A stretch of DNA of 64,000 nucleotides from Pseudoalteromonas lipolytica (GCF_001306915.1 NZ_LJTC01000002.1:258108-322107); one strand, 5' to 3'. Shown: positions 35,869 to 45,638, numbered from the stretch's first letter. The notes: generated by a model from the sequence alone, not told the origin. Translations and numbers: made by a program.

Positions 35869-38148
35869 TTACAGCTCGCCGGGGGCGAAATTATCAACGG
35901 CTATCGCTTGTTTACGTAGCTCATTGGCTTGATTCATACGCTCTGCAACGGTTTCGTTTATCAAGTTTTTCTCTGCTGCTGCGGCAATTGCACCCTCAAG
36001 TTCAAGATTTTTGGCAATAGTGCCTTCTTTTTGCCATTTACGAAGCTGCTTAAAGTCTTCATGAGTGTCAATCATGGCTAAAAAGGCATTTTCCATGACA
36101 CCCGTGCCTGCATTTTCATCAACATAACAAAGATGGGTTAATCTGTCTCTAAAGACCCCAGGTTTGCTCATGTGCTCACACATTGTTTGTGCTAACTCAT
36201 CGCTTGGACGGTGGTAATGATTACCCAGAGGGAACACAATACGTTTTAGTAAAAAATTAACCACAGGGTTAGAGAAGTTTTTAAAGAAGCCATCGAATGC
36301 CTGACCAATGCAGAATAAGGAATGCTCAACGGCATATTGCACAAATGGTAGGTCAGCTTGCTGACGCCCTTCATCTTCATAACGTTTCAATACACATGAA
36401 GCAAGGTATAAATGGCTAAGCACGTCACCTAAACGTGCCGAAATCATCTCTTTGCGTTTTAACTCACCGCCTAATACTAGCATCGCAACGTCAGTACAAA
36501 ATGCTAAACCACGACTCATGCGACTTAACTGTTTATAGTAACCAGTGGTTGCGCCACAGACAGGGGCTTTAGCGAAGTAACTTCGCGTTAAACCGTGCAC
36601 AAATGCCATACCTGCATTACTGCCTGCAAATAAAATATGTTGCAGTAGTAATGAGTCAAACTCTTTTAAAGCAACATCTTGGTCTTCCATTGCTGCTGCT
36701 TCCATTTCTTTTAAAACAAACGGATGACAACGGGTAGCGCCTTGACCAAATATCATCAAGTTACGAGTCAGAATATTTGCACCTTCAACGGTAATCGATA
36801 CCGGGATCCCCATATAGCAATGGGCTAAATAGTTATTCGGCCCGACTTGAATACCTTTACCAGAATGAATGTCCATAGCGTCGTTCATAACTGTACGGCC
36901 CATTTCAGTCATATGGTACTTAGCTATAGCGGTAACCACAGATGGACTTAGTTTTAAATCAATCGCCCCTGCGGTCATTAGCCTCGCTGATTCTAAGGTG
37001 TAAGTTAAACCACCAATGCGAGCGAGTGCTTCTTGAACACCTTCAAATTGGCCAATCGACACACCAAATTGTTGGCGAACGGTTGCATAGGCTGATGTCA
37101 TTCTTGAAGCCAAGTGACCTGTTGCCGTACTAAGTGCCGGTAACGAAATACCGCGGCCCGCACTTAAACATTCAACTAACATGCGCCAACCTCTACCTGC
37201 GCCCTTTTCGCCACCGATGATCCAATCAAGCGGAATAAACACATCTTTACCGTACGTTGTGCCATTCATAAATGCCATGTTTAACGGGTAATGACGCTCA
37301 CCTGTTTGCACACCTTCGTGATCTGTCGGAATAAGTGCACACGTGATACCAAGCTCTTTTTTATCACCCAATAAACCTTCAGGATCGTACATTTTAAATG
37401 CAAGACCCAGTACTGTGGCGATTGGCGCAAGGGTGATATAACGTTTTGACCAGTTAAGTTTTAAGCCAATCACTTCTTCACCGTTATGCATGCCCTTACA
37501 AACCACCCCAGTATCAGGAATACTGCCTGCATCAGACCCAGCCTCAGGGCCCGTTAATGCAAAACAAGGCACATCATCGCCCTTAGCTAGGCTTGGCAAC
37601 CAACGCTCTTGTTGCTCTTTGGTACCGTAATGAAGAAGTAATTCGCCAGGACCTAAGCTATTGGGGACCATAACGGTGACCGCAGCGGTTAAGCTCTTAG
37701 TGGCAATTTTCGATACAATGGTTGAATTAGCAATGGCTGAAAACTCTCGGCCACCAAATTCTTCAGGAATGATTAGTGCAAAAAATCCTTCTTTTTTTAG
37801 GTAGTCCCACACTTCTTTTGGTAGGTCTTTATCTTTTTGCACGATTTGATAATCATCAAGCATGGCTAGCAAAGTTTCGACTTGCTCACCCATAAATACG
37901 CGCTCTTTTTCGCTGAGTTCAGGTTTAGGAAAACGATGCAGCTTTTGCCAATCAGGGTTACCACTGAATAACTCACCGTCCCACCAAACATCACCCGCTT
38001 CCATAGCTTCACGTTCTGTTTGCGATAACGGCGGCAAAACTTTTTTAAATAGTCTAAACGTAGGTCGTGTGACAAGATTGATGCGAATGTCTTTCACAGC
38101 AAAAATTACAATCACAGCAACTAGTAACAGAATGATTACGGTCGTCAT
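35869..38148 (-). CDS. fadE: Acyl-CoA dehydrogenase FadE
   Basis: First oxidation step of fatty-acid beta-oxidation (acyl-CoA to trans-2-enoyl-CoA, FAD-dependent). The 759 residues fit the large FadE class rather than 380-residue dehydrogenases. An N-terminal helix (VIILLLVAVIVIFAV) suggests inner-membrane association; then LTGPEAGSDAGSIPD (FAD/substrate loop), WSKRYITLAPIATV, and AGRGISLPALSTA follow, and MDIHSGKGIQVGPNNYLA is the typical FadE C-domain segment. A GTAAGC-AGC-GCTTAC inverted repeat lies 63 bases upstream. Confidence 0.94.
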   Translation of the reverse strand: MTTVIILLLVAVIVIFAVKDIRINLVTRPTFRLFKKVLPPLSQTEREAMEAGDVWWDGELFSGNPDWQKLHRFPKPELSEKERVFMGEQVETLLAMLDDYQIVQKDKDLPKEVWDYLKKEGFFALIIPEEFGGREFSAIANSTIVSKIATKSLTAAVTVMVPNSLGPGELLLHYGTKEQQERWLPSLAKGDDVPCFALTGPEAGSDAGSIPDTGVVCKGMHNGEEVIGLKLNWSKRYITLAPIATVLGLAFKMYDPEGLLGDKKELGITCALIPTDHEGVQTGERHYPLNMAFMNGTTYGKDVFIPLDWIIGGEKGAGRGWRMLVECLSAGRGISLPALSTATGHLASRMTSAYATVRQQFGVSIGQFEGVQEALARIGGLTYTLESARLMTAGAIDLKLSPSVVTAIAKYHMTEMGRTVMNDAMDIHSGKGIQVGPNNYLAHCYMGIPVSITVEGANILTRNLMIFGQGATRCHPFVLKEMEAAAMEDQDVALKEFDSLLLQHILFAGSNAGMAFVHGLTRSYFAKAPVCGATTGYYKQLSRMSRGLAFCTDVAMLVLGGELKRKEMISARLGDVLSHLYLASCVLKRYEDEGRQQADLPFVQYAVEHSLFCIGQAFDGFFKNFSNPVVNFLLKRIVFPLGNHYHRPSDELAQTMCEHMSKPGVFRDRLTHLCYVDENAGTGVMENAFLAMIDTHEDFKQLRKWQKEGTIAKNLELEGAIAAAAEKNLINETVAERMNQANELRKQAIAVDNFAPGEL

Positions 38149-38210
38149 TGTGCAATCCTTTTATTTTATTTAACTGGTTCAAGTATGACTGATCGTGCCA
38201 TAAATACAAC

Positions 38211-38225
38211 GTAAGCAGCGCTTAC
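38211..38225. promoter_or_regulatory. Inverted repeat between fadE and the M2 peptidase gene
   Basis: GTAAGC-AGC-GCTTAC, 63 bases before fadE and 92 before the divergent peptidase gene, has the size of a TetR- or GntR-type operator. It does not match the FadR consensus I know; the regulator is unassigned. Confidence 0.35.
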
Positions 38226-38316
38226 TTAGCTTGTTTTCAACTAGGCAGTTTGTTGTTTACTAAGACACTGCTATTATGCATGGGCAATAAATAACAATAA
38301 ACTTCTAGGGAACGTT

Positions 38317-40167
38317 ATGAAAAAGACTCCATTTAAGCTCAGCATCAGCGCTCTTATGGTCGCCAGTGCACTAGCACTTACAGGCTGTAATGATGACACT
38401 GCGAGCACTAAAACAACGACTGCTGAAGTCAAAACAAGCCAAGTAACCGCACAAGATGCCGCTAAATTTATCGCCGATACTGAAAAAGAATTAAGCGCGC
38501 TTTATTTAGAAGCAAGCCGTGCTGAGTGGATTTATGCCAACTTCATCACCCATGATACTGCTGAACTATCTGCTGAAGTAAATCGCAAAATGACAGAAGC
38601 TGTGGTTCGTCTTGCTAATGAAGCCGCAAAGTTCGATAGTTTAGAGCTTGATTACGATGCACGTCGTAAACTCGATAAACTTAAACTCGCACTTACCTTA
38701 CCTGCTCCACAAGATGCTGAAAAAACAGCTAAGCTCTCACAATTAGTGGCTGAGCTAGGGGGTATTTATGGTAAAGGTAAATACTGTAAAGAAGATGGTA
38801 GCTGTTTAAGCCTTGGCGAGATGACTGCTAAAATGGCAACGAGCCGTGATTACAATGAATTGCTTGATTTATGGCAAGGCTGGCGACAAGTTTCAAAACC
38901 TATGCGCCCACTTTATGAGCAACAAGTTGCACTCACCAATGAAGGTGCAAAAGAGCTAGGTTATGCAGATACAGGTGCTATGTGGCGAAGTAAATACGAC
39001 ATGCCAGCCGATGATTTTGCAAAAGAACTCGACCGTATTTGGGGCCAAGTTAAACCGCTTTATGATTCATTACATTGTCATGTTCGTGCCAAGCTAGGTG
39101 AAAAATATGGCGAAGATAAAGTACCACAAGACCAGCCTATCCCTGCACACCTACTAGGTAATATGTGGGCACAAACGTGGGGTAACATTTACGATGTTGT
39201 TGCACCAGAAAATGCCGATCCTGGTTATGACGTAACAGAACTATTAGCTGAGCACGATTACGACGAACTTAAAATGGTACGTGGCGCTGAGAAGTTCTTC
39301 ACCTCAATGGGTTTTGCGCCATTGCCAGATACCTTCTATGAGCGCTCGCTGTTCACTAAACCGCAAGACCGTGACGTACAATGTCATGCATCTGCATGGA
39401 ATATTGATAGCAAAGATGATCTACGTATTAAAATGTGTATTCAACGCACAGGTGAAGAATTCTCTGTTATTCACCATGAACTAGGGCATAACTTCTACCA
39501 ACGCGCCTACAACACACAGCCTATTTATTATCAAGAAAGTGCGAACGATGGTTTCCACGAAGCGATTGGTGACACCATTGCACTTTCTGTAACGCCAGGT
39601 TATTTAAAAGAAATTGGTTTATTAGACGACGTGCCTGATGAATCTAAAGATATCGGCCTGTTAATGAAAATGGCATTAGACAAAGTAGCATTTATCCCAT
39701 TTGGTTTATTAGTAGACCAATGGCGCTGGAAAGTTTTCTCAGGTGAAGTAACGCCAGAGAACTACAACAAAGCGTGGTGGGAATTACGTGAAAAATACCA
39801 AGGTGTACAAGCGCCTATCGCACGTAGCGAAGCAGACTTCGATCCAGGTGCTAAGTATCACGTACCAGGCAACACGCCTTACACACGTTATTTCTTAGCG
39901 CACATTTTACAATTCGACTTCCACAGAAGCTTATGTGAAATTGCCGGTAACGAAGAAGCGATTCACCGTTGTTCTGTATACAACTCTGCTGAGGCTGGTG
40001 AAAAACTAAATGCTATGTTAGAAATGGGCTCAAGCCGCCCATGGCAAGAAGCACTTGCGACAATCACTGGTAAAGAAGAAATGGATGCAACAGCAATCTT
40101 AGATTACTTTGCACCGTTACAAAAATACCTTGATGAGCAAAATGAAGGCCGCCAGTGCGGTTGGTAA
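38317..40167 (+). CDS. M2 family (ACE-like) peptidyl-dipeptidase, lipoprotein
   Basis: Zinc metallopeptidase related to angiotensin-converting enzyme that removes C-terminal dipeptides. The 616-residue protein opens with a lipoprotein signal (lipobox LTGC, Cys24). The gluzincin site is H387-E-L-G-H391, with the third ligand Glu415 in ESANDGFHEAIGDT, and the M2 hallmark MWAQTWGNIY is near 283. These indicate an active enzyme anchored in the envelope, probably for nutrient peptides. AGGGAACGTT precedes the ATG. It is monocistronic, with a terminator at 40181-40206. Confidence 0.95.
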   Translation: MKKTPFKLSISALMVASALALTGCNDDTASTKTTTAEVKTSQVTAQDAAKFIADTEKELSALYLEASRAEWIYANFITHDTAELSAEVNRKMTEAVVRLANEAAKFDSLELDYDARRKLDKLKLALTLPAPQDAEKTAKLSQLVAELGGIYGKGKYCKEDGSCLSLGEMTAKMATSRDYNELLDLWQGWRQVSKPMRPLYEQQVALTNEGAKELGYADTGAMWRSKYDMPADDFAKELDRIWGQVKPLYDSLHCHVRAKLGEKYGEDKVPQDQPIPAHLLGNMWAQTWGNIYDVVAPENADPGYDVTELLAEHDYDELKMVRGAEKFFTSMGFAPLPDTFYERSLFTKPQDRDVQCHASAWNIDSKDDLRIKMCIQRTGEEFSVIHHELGHNFYQRAYNTQPIYYQESANDGFHEAIGDTIALSVTPGYLKEIGLLDDVPDESKDIGLLMKMALDKVAFIPFGLLVDQWRWKVFSGEVTPENYNKAWWELREKYQGVQAPIARSEADFDPGAKYHVPGNTPYTRYFLAHILQFDFHRSLCEIAGNEEAIHRCSVYNSAEAGEKLNAMLEMGSSRPWQEALATITGKEEMDATAILDYFAPLQKYLDEQNEGRQCGW

Positions 40168-40180
40168 TGATAAAAACGAA

Positions 40181-40206
40181 AAAGCCCGCATAATGCGGGC
40201 TTTTTT
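40181..40206. terminator. Bidirectional terminator after the M2 peptidase gene
   Basis: AAAGCCCGCA-TAA-TGCGGGCTTT with a T run beyond it lies between convergent stops of the peptidase and the porin-like gene. Confidence 0.9.
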
Positions 40207-40224
40207 ATATCATCAAATTAATGA

Positions 40225-41013
40225 TTAAAACTGTAAGCTTAGGTTTGCAAAGTATGCATCGTAGTCTGAGTCATCCCAGTTGTTTGCATAACCAGCTTTT
40301 AAGCCAACGTTTTTATTAAAGAAGTGCTGAGCACCAAAGCTGTAGTCATCTTCTTTATTAAACGTTACAAATACTGATGTTGCTTTAGAGAAGTAGTAGT
40401 TAGAACCTAGTTCCCAAGAGCTACCACTATCATCAGTATCAGCAATTGTACCTTCAATCGTTAGGTAATTACCTTGTTGAAGATCCATAAAGTATTTAGC
40501 GCTAACCGCACGATAATCAAACTCGTCGTCTGCAGTGAACGTGAAACCTAAGTAATCAGTGCTGTTAATTTGATGATTGTACTTAAGGTCGAACATTACA
40601 TAGTTATCACCATCTTCAACGTCAGTGAAAGTCGCTTTTAGAAGAAGGTTAGGGTTAAAGAAGTAACCCGCAGACACATTGAATAAATCAGTGTCTGAAC
40701 CGTAATCGTAATTGCTGTAACCCGCACCGATTACAAAATCTTGTACGAAGTACTCACCGCCGATGTTAGTCACATCACCAAAGTCATCATCTGCGTACGA
40801 ACCAAACACGTTAGTTGTTCTGTTGATGTATTCAAACTGGTCGTATGGACCCATCGTTTTCTTTGGTGCGAAGTAATAAGTTGAATCAACACTTACAGTG
40901 TCGTTGCCATCGGTGTCCTTGTATCCTAAATGGCTAATTGATTGGTAACTATCCGCAGCAGTCGCGGCAGTTGACAGAAGCATACTCGAAATAATAACTG
41001 CTAACTTTTTCAT
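40225..41013 (-). CDS. Putative outer-membrane porin-like beta-barrel protein
   Basis: A 262-residue exported protein: signal peptide 1-20 (KKLAVIISSMLLSTAATAA), then alternating amphipathic strands rich in Tyr, Asp and Gly (for example GYKDTDGNDTVSVDSTYYF and GAGYSNYDYGSDTDLF), ending with the aromatic ...ANLSLQF typical of barrels recognised by Bam. The many Asp residues suggest cation preference (inference). It resembles the putative porins common in Alteromonadales; no substrate is implied. GGGAAATCTG precedes the ATG. Confidence 0.85.
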   Translation of the reverse strand: MKKLAVIISSMLLSTAATAADSYQSISHLGYKDTDGNDTVSVDSTYYFAPKKTMGPYDQFEYINRTTNVFGSYADDDFGDVTNIGGEYFVQDFVIGAGYSNYDYGSDTDLFNVSAGYFFNPNLLLKATFTDVEDGDNYVMFDLKYNHQINSTDYLGFTFTADDEFDYRAVSAKYFMDLQQGNYLTIEGTIADTDDSGSSWELGSNYYFSKATSVFVTFNKEDDYSFGAQHFFNKNVGLKAGYANNWDDSDYDAYFANLSLQF

Positions 41014-41233
41014 AAACAGATTTCCCTATTAACATTGTTTCATTGCTGTTGAAAACTAGCCTGATGGCTAAGTTGGGCACATGCTAACGTCAGAAAACTG
41101 AATGGAAACTTAACTAAGCGTTTGTTTTTACTTGATTAATTGTAATAAAGTGTCGGTAAATGTAAAGAAAAAGTTGGCCAAAACTTTCATCTTTTAGCCA
41201 ACTTTTAATAAAAAAACAAGATTTGTCAGTACT

Positions 41234-41608
41234 TTATAAAGCAAATTGACTTATAATTCTATAAACTTCATTAATGTTATCTCCTGCTTTAAAGTCTTTA
41301 CTGATTGGCGTTGGATCTGAACCAACCCAAATTTTCAGTTCAGCATCTAGGTCAAAATGCCCGGCACTTTCTTTACTAAACTTAGTAATTTTTGAGTAAG
41401 CAATACTCAGCATTTCAACTTTAGAACCGGTAACACCTTGTTTATCTATGATAATTAATCTTTTATTAGTAAAAATGAACATATCACGAATAACTTTATA
41501 GGCTTTTTGAACTGTTTCACCATCAATCAATGTATTGGCAAGCAGCTCTTCTAAGTCGTCGTTATCGACTTCACTTGCATTACCCATTAATCCACTTAAT
41601 AGACCCAA
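41234..41608 (-). CDS. Bacterial PH-domain protein (bPH_1), TTG start
   Basis: A 124-residue single bacterial pleckstrin-homology-like domain: ETVQKAYKVIRDMFIFTNKR, LIIIDKQGVTGSKVEMLSI and HFDLDAELKIWVGS are hallmark segments. The family N-terminus MGLLxGLxGNASEV matches from a TTG at 41608, which is two bases past the ATPase stop and has AAGGAG nine bases upstream, so the TTG start is well supported. It is the third gene of the permease-ATPase-PH operon. The function of this family is unknown; it is cytoplasmic by sequence. Confidence 0.9.
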   Translation of the reverse strand: MGLLSGLMGNASEVDNDDLEELLANTLIDGETVQKAYKVIRDMFIFTNKRLIIIDKQGVTGSKVEMLSIAYSKITKFSKESAGHFDLDAELKIWVGSDPTPISKDFKAGDNINEVYRIISQFAL

Positions 41609-41610
41609 AA

Positions 41611-42519
41611 CTAGCTCTCCTTATGAAAAATTTGATTTTCGAGTGTGTGACCATTTACCAGTTGACGATACTGCCAACCTTGCTGATAACAAAATTGTAG
41701 AAGATTGATGTCAAAAGGCTCAGCGGTTTTCTCAAACTCGATCACATATTCTTTTGCTTGGCTCATATAAACATGATGTACATGGGCAAGACCAGCAAGC
41801 TTTGCTTCTACATCATCATAGTGTTGATTTAACTGCAGCGTAATAAAGTGTTTATTATCCTGCGTGCTAGAACGGGCTTGATGCTCACTTAACACCCCTT
41901 TATCGAGGTGTAAAACTTGTGAGCATAAACGCTCAAGCTCAGTTAAGTCATGGGAGCTTAAAATAAATGTTGCTTCGTTACTTAAAGAACTTACCAGCTC
42001 CCTTACCTCACGAGCATGAATTGGATCAAGGCCTGCAGTTGCTTCATCAAGCATCACTATTTCAGGTGAGCCAATTAATGCCTGTGCAATCGTCACTCGC
42101 TTACGCATACCATGAGAAAGATCATCTGGTCGTTGCTTAGCCACTTCTGATAAACCAACCAACTCTAAGACGCGAGCCGTTTCTTTTTTACGAACCGCAC
42201 CACTGAGCCCTTGTAATTGGCCATAAAAGTTAAGTTGATGCGCAATACTAAAACGAGGATCAAGCTGGGCATCTTGCGGTAACGCGGTTAGCTTACCAAA
42301 TAACGCCGCACTGCCTGGGGTATACCCCATTACCGATAGCTTTCCTGAGCTAGGTAAAATATAGCCACATAACAAACTGAATAACGTTGTTTTACCTGCA
42401 CCATTAGGACCAACTAGCGCTACCGGTGCCCCTTTGTTTATCTCAAAGCTAACGTTATCGAGCGCTCGCTTAGCCCCGTAGTTTTTTGACAAGCCTTGTG
42501 CTTGAATTAAAACGGTCAT
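41611..42519 (-). CDS. ABC transporter ATP-binding protein
   Basis: A 302-residue ABC ATPase of the ABC-2/NatA-like export class. Walker A GPNGAGKTT (near residue 37), Q-loop context LTALPQDAQLDPRF, signature LSHGMRKRV, Walker B VMLDEATAGLDP and the switch His in ILSSHDLTELER are all intact. The C-terminal 80 residues form an accessory domain. It overlaps the permease gene by four bases and is followed at once by the PH gene. The exported substrate is unknown. Confidence 0.95.
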   Translation of the reverse strand: MTVLIQAQGLSKNYGAKRALDNVSFEINKGAPVALVGPNGAGKTTLFSLLCGYILPSSGKLSVMGYTPGSAALFGKLTALPQDAQLDPRFSIAHQLNFYGQLQGLSGAVRKKETARVLELVGLSEVAKQRPDDLSHGMRKRVTIAQALIGSPEIVMLDEATAGLDPIHAREVRELVSSLSNEATFILSSHDLTELERLCSQVLHLDKGVLSEHQARSSTQDNKHFITLQLNQHYDDVEAKLAGLAHVHHVYMSQAKEYVIEFEKTAEPFDINLLQFCYQQGWQYRQLVNGHTLENQIFHKES

Positions 42520-43334
42520 AATGAGCTCCTTGCAAAAATTCGTTCACCAGCAACCAGTAGCACTGCCGTTTGTAAAAGTGGTAAACCAAGAGCCAGTGTC
42601 ACACCTGCACGTTGACCTGCCATTAAATCAAGTTGATAGCCCGGAAATATGTAATTTAAAACCTCAAATGCAGGCCATTGCCATGTTAGTAAGCCAATCA
42701 CAATATTACCGCCAGCAAAAAACAAAATAGCCAAAACAAACGCAAGACGCGATGAACGGGCAAATGTATTTAAAAAGCTCATCAAGGCAATAAATGGCAT
42801 AACTGCAACAAGCAAATAAAATAACAACATAAAGCTTCGCGATAAGCCAGAAAGCAGTAAACTTGGCTCACGATAGCCAAGCATTGCAACCGTTGCCATC
42901 AAGGTAACAAATAACAATGCCGCTAAAATGAGTAGCTGCCCTAAAAAGCGGCCAATAATGATTTCTGAACGAGTCGCTCTAAGTGATAAAAAGCGTAACG
43001 TACCTCGCTGTCTGTCGCCCACTGTTTGGTCACTACATAAAAACAAACAGAAGCTTGGGAAACTAAATAAGGCAATCAGCCAATAAACGGCAAGTTCAGA
43101 TTCAGGCCAATCAAGTAATTTACTGATGCCAATGGCGCCAAATGCCTGCCGAGCAAAGTCGGCAAAATCAGGTGAGCTAATCAAGGTCACAGATTGGGCA
43201 ATGGGATAGCGTAAAATAAGTAGCCAACAAATGGCAAAAGCGGCAACCGCCAACAAACCACGTTTGGTCAGAAATAGTCGTACCAGCTCAAATTGGGCAA
43301 TTTGTGCAAGGCGTTTAGGATGTAACTGCGTCAC
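42516..43334 (-). CDS. ABC-2 type transporter permease (NosY-like)
   Basis: A 272-residue inner-membrane protein with about six helices (for example RGLLAVAAFAICWLLIL and LLILAALLFVTLMATVAML). The cytoplasmic loop DRQRGTLRFLSLRATRSEI matches the NosY/ABC-2 permease signature. The start is GTG at 43334 with AAGGAT upstream; an overlapping ATG at 43338 is in another frame and stops after seven codons. First gene of the permease-ATPase-PH operon. Confidence 0.9.
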   Translation of the reverse strand: MTQLHPKRLAQIAQFELVRLFLTKRGLLAVAAFAICWLLILRYPIAQSVTLISSPDFADFARQAFGAIGISKLLDWPESELAVYWLIALFSFPSFCLFLCSDQTVGDRQRGTLRFLSLRATRSEIIIGRFLGQLLILAALLFVTLMATVAMLGYREPSLLLSGLSRSFMLLFYLLVAVMPFIALMSFLNTFARSSRLAFVLAILFFAGGNIVIGLLTWQWPAFEVLNYIFPGYQLDLMAGQRAGVTLALGLPLLQTAVLLVAGERIFARSSL

Positions 43335-43403
43335 TCATAATCCTTAATGAATTTTATTATTAGAATTACACTAAGTTGAAACAGCTTGAATTACCAGAAA
43401 AAA

Positions 43404-43424
43404 AAGACCCGACAAGCGGGTCTT
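43404..43424 (-). terminator. Terminator of metC
   Basis: AAGACCCG-ACAAG-CGGGTCTT, preceded by an A run (U run on the minus strand), 25 bases past the metC stop. Confidence 0.82.
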
Positions 43425-43449
43425 ATGTAACAAAGTATAAACTTTTAAC

Positions 43450-44628
43450 CTAGAGGTGGCTTTCGTACACTGCAAGCGCTTGGTCAAGATCGGCTAGTAA
43501 ATCAGCCACATCTTCAAGACCAATGTGTAGCCTTATTACCGGGCCTTGTGACCAACCTGTTTCAGAGCGAAGCCCTTTCATGCTCAGGTTTGCCGTGACC
43601 AAGCTCTCATAGCCGCCCCAAGAAAAGCCCATTTTAAAATGGTGCAGGCTATCTAAAAACGCATCAATTGCTTGTTGATTACCCTGCTTCATTACAAATG
43701 AAAATAAGCCGTTGCTGCCATCAAAGTCTCGTTTAAAGAACTCATGACCCGGGCACGTTGCAAAAGCGGGATGGCGAATATGATCAACCAATGGGTGTGT
43801 TTCAAGCCATTTAGCCACTTCGATGGCGGCTTGTTCATGCTGTTTTAAACGCACAGCCATAGTACGCAGACCACGTAGCGCTAAATAAGCATCATCCGCA
43901 GAGGTGCATTGCCCTAGTAGGTATGAATTTTCTCGAAGGGTTGGCCAATACTTTTTATTAGCGACCGCCACACCCATCATCACATCAGAGTGACCAACAA
44001 TGTATTTTGTCGCTGCTTGAATACTAATATCTACGCCATGCTCAAGCGGTCTAAAATGCAGACCATTACCCCAGGTGTTATCTAGCATGGTCATTACACC
44101 GCGCTCATTAGCCTTAGCAACCATGGCTGGCACATCTTGCACTTCCATAGTGATTGAACCTGGTGATTCTAAAAACAATACGCGGGTGTTATCTTTAATA
44201 AGCTCACTAATTCCTGCGCCAATTCCCGGCGGGTAATAGGTTGTTTCAATGCCTAATCCAGCCAGTATTTTGTCGCAAAAATCACGGGTTGGCTCGTAAG
44301 CGGTATCCACCATTAAAATATGATCGCCTGTTTTTACAAACGATAGCAGCGCATTGCTTATTGCAGCCGCACCTGATGGATATAGCGCACAGCCTTCGCC
44401 GCCTTCAAGTTCAGCAATTGCTTCTTGCAGAGCAAAATGTGTCGTCGTACCGCGACGGCCATAAAATAACGTTTTGTCGCCCCGTTTCTTCGCCGCTGCT
44501 TTTAAATCAGCCACTGAATCGAATACCACTGTTGATGCACGTTGCACCACAGGGTTCACAACCCCTTGTGTATATGCTTTTTTACGCCCTGCAGAGACGA
44601 TTTGGGTATTTTTATTTGTCTTTGTCAT
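43450..44628 (-). CDS. metC: Cystathionine beta-lyase
   Basis: PLP enzyme that splits cystathionine to homocysteine, pyruvate and ammonia in methionine synthesis. The start is set at the ATG at 44628 (MTKTNKNTQIVSAGRKK), with GGAC upstream; a longer frame would run into nudC. At 392 residues it fits MetC. Tyr/Arg phosphate-binding context is FYGRRGTTTHFALQEAIAEL, the Schiff-base Lys lies in QAATKYIVGHSDV, and GFSWGGYESLV is characteristic of MetC rather than MetB. Confidence 0.93.
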   Translation of the reverse strand: MTKTNKNTQIVSAGRKKAYTQGVVNPVVQRASTVVFDSVADLKAAAKKRGDKTLFYGRRGTTTHFALQEAIAELEGGEGCALYPSGAAAISNALLSFVKTGDHILMVDTAYEPTRDFCDKILAGLGIETTYYPPGIGAGISELIKDNTRVLFLESPGSITMEVQDVPAMVAKANERGVMTMLDNTWGNGLHFRPLEHGVDISIQAATKYIVGHSDVMMGVAVANKKYWPTLRENSYLLGQCTSADDAYLALRGLRTMAVRLKQHEQAAIEVAKWLETHPLVDHIRHPAFATCPGHEFFKRDFDGSNGLFSFVMKQGNQQAIDAFLDSLHHFKMGFSWGGYESLVTANLSMKGLRSETGWSQGPVIRLHIGLEDVADLLADLDQALAVYESHL

Positions 44629-44647
44629 AATTTGTCCAAGCTGTGCT

Positions 44648-45565
44648 TTACAGGTTGCGCCAGTGCTCAACCAAAAATCGAGAAATAGAATCTTGTCTGG
44701 TTAGTTTAAGATGGCTACCCTGCTCATGCCATTGGCCGAATTCATTAAGTTCAGCACGGCTAAACCATCTCGCATCGTCTAACTCGTCTTTATCTACCTG
44801 AATATCTTCTGAAACCGCTGTGGCCATAAAGCCAAACATGATTGATGATGGAAATGGCCAAGGCTGTGACGCGATATATTGAATATCTGTCACCGCAACA
44901 CCGGCTTCTTCCATGACTTCGCGGGCAACGGCCTGCTCTAGTGTTTCACCTGGGTCAACAAAACCAGCAAGAGTTGAAAAAACACCGTCAGGCCAGCTTG
45001 CTTGACGGCCTAGTAAGCAGCGCTCAACTCCATCTGAAAAGGTTTTAGTCACGATCATAATCACCGCAGGATCGGTTCGCGGAAAAGTTTGATGCTGGCA
45101 GGTTTGGTTCTCACATAAACGCGAATGCCCTGCTTCAACCATATTATTTTCATGACCACAACGACCACAAAAACGGTGCGTTGCGTGCCAAAAACACAAG
45201 CCCCTTGCCAGTGCGGCAATCGAGCCTTGTTTTAGCTCAACTTGTGGGCCTAACTTGCGAATATCTACAAATTCAGCGCCATTGAGCATAGGCTCAATGA
45301 GTGAGTCTGGAACATGGCTGACATCTAAAGCAAAATGAGCCACATCATCGTCGTCTAAACCCAATAAAATGCCTTTTGATAAATCGAGATGCTCCACTTG
45401 AGATAAGCGTAAATAACACACTTCAGGACTGTCTTTAACAAATAAACTTTGATTGTTATTGACCAATAACCAGCGACTCTGAGAATTCATTTGAGCCTTT
45501 AACCACTTTGGATCTTTACGGCGATTTGATGCACGATCCAATGGCATTTGAGAGTAATTCAGCAT
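44648..45565 (-). CDS. nudC: NADH pyrophosphatase / NAD-capped RNA hydrolase NudC
   Basis: Nudix hydrolase that cleaves NAD(H) to NMN and AMP and removes NAD caps from RNA. The start is set at the ATG at 45565 with AAGGAACGCC upstream, giving 305 residues; an upstream frame extension of 24 codons crosses the promoter and lacks a ribosome site. The zinc ribbon CGRCGHENN...CENQTCQH, the Nudix box GFVDPGETLEQAVAREVMEE and the NudC-specific SQPWPFPSSIM are intact. It lies 19 bases from metC and may be co-transcribed with it. Confidence 0.93.
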   Translation of the reverse strand: MLNYSQMPLDRASNRRKDPKWLKAQMNSQSRWLLVNNNQSLFVKDSPEVCYLRLSQVEHLDLSKGILLGLDDDDVAHFALDVSHVPDSLIEPMLNGAEFVDIRKLGPQVELKQGSIAALARGLCFWHATHRFCGRCGHENNMVEAGHSRLCENQTCQHQTFPRTDPAVIMIVTKTFSDGVERCLLGRQASWPDGVFSTLAGFVDPGETLEQAVAREVMEEAGVAVTDIQYIASQPWPFPSSIMFGFMATAVSEDIQVDKDELDDARWFSRAELNEFGQWHEQGSHLKLTRQDSISRFLVEHWRNL

Positions 45566-45638
45566 GGCGTTCCTTGAAAATAGTTTACTCGCTAAAACTA
45601 CCATAAGCGGATAATAAACCCAATTTATTACAGGCATA

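Noticed and set aside
40225..41013. A carbohydrate-specific porin of the nag regulon
   Set aside because: It lies 5 kb from nagB with its own terminator context and no NagR-type site; no sequence sign of sugar specificity.
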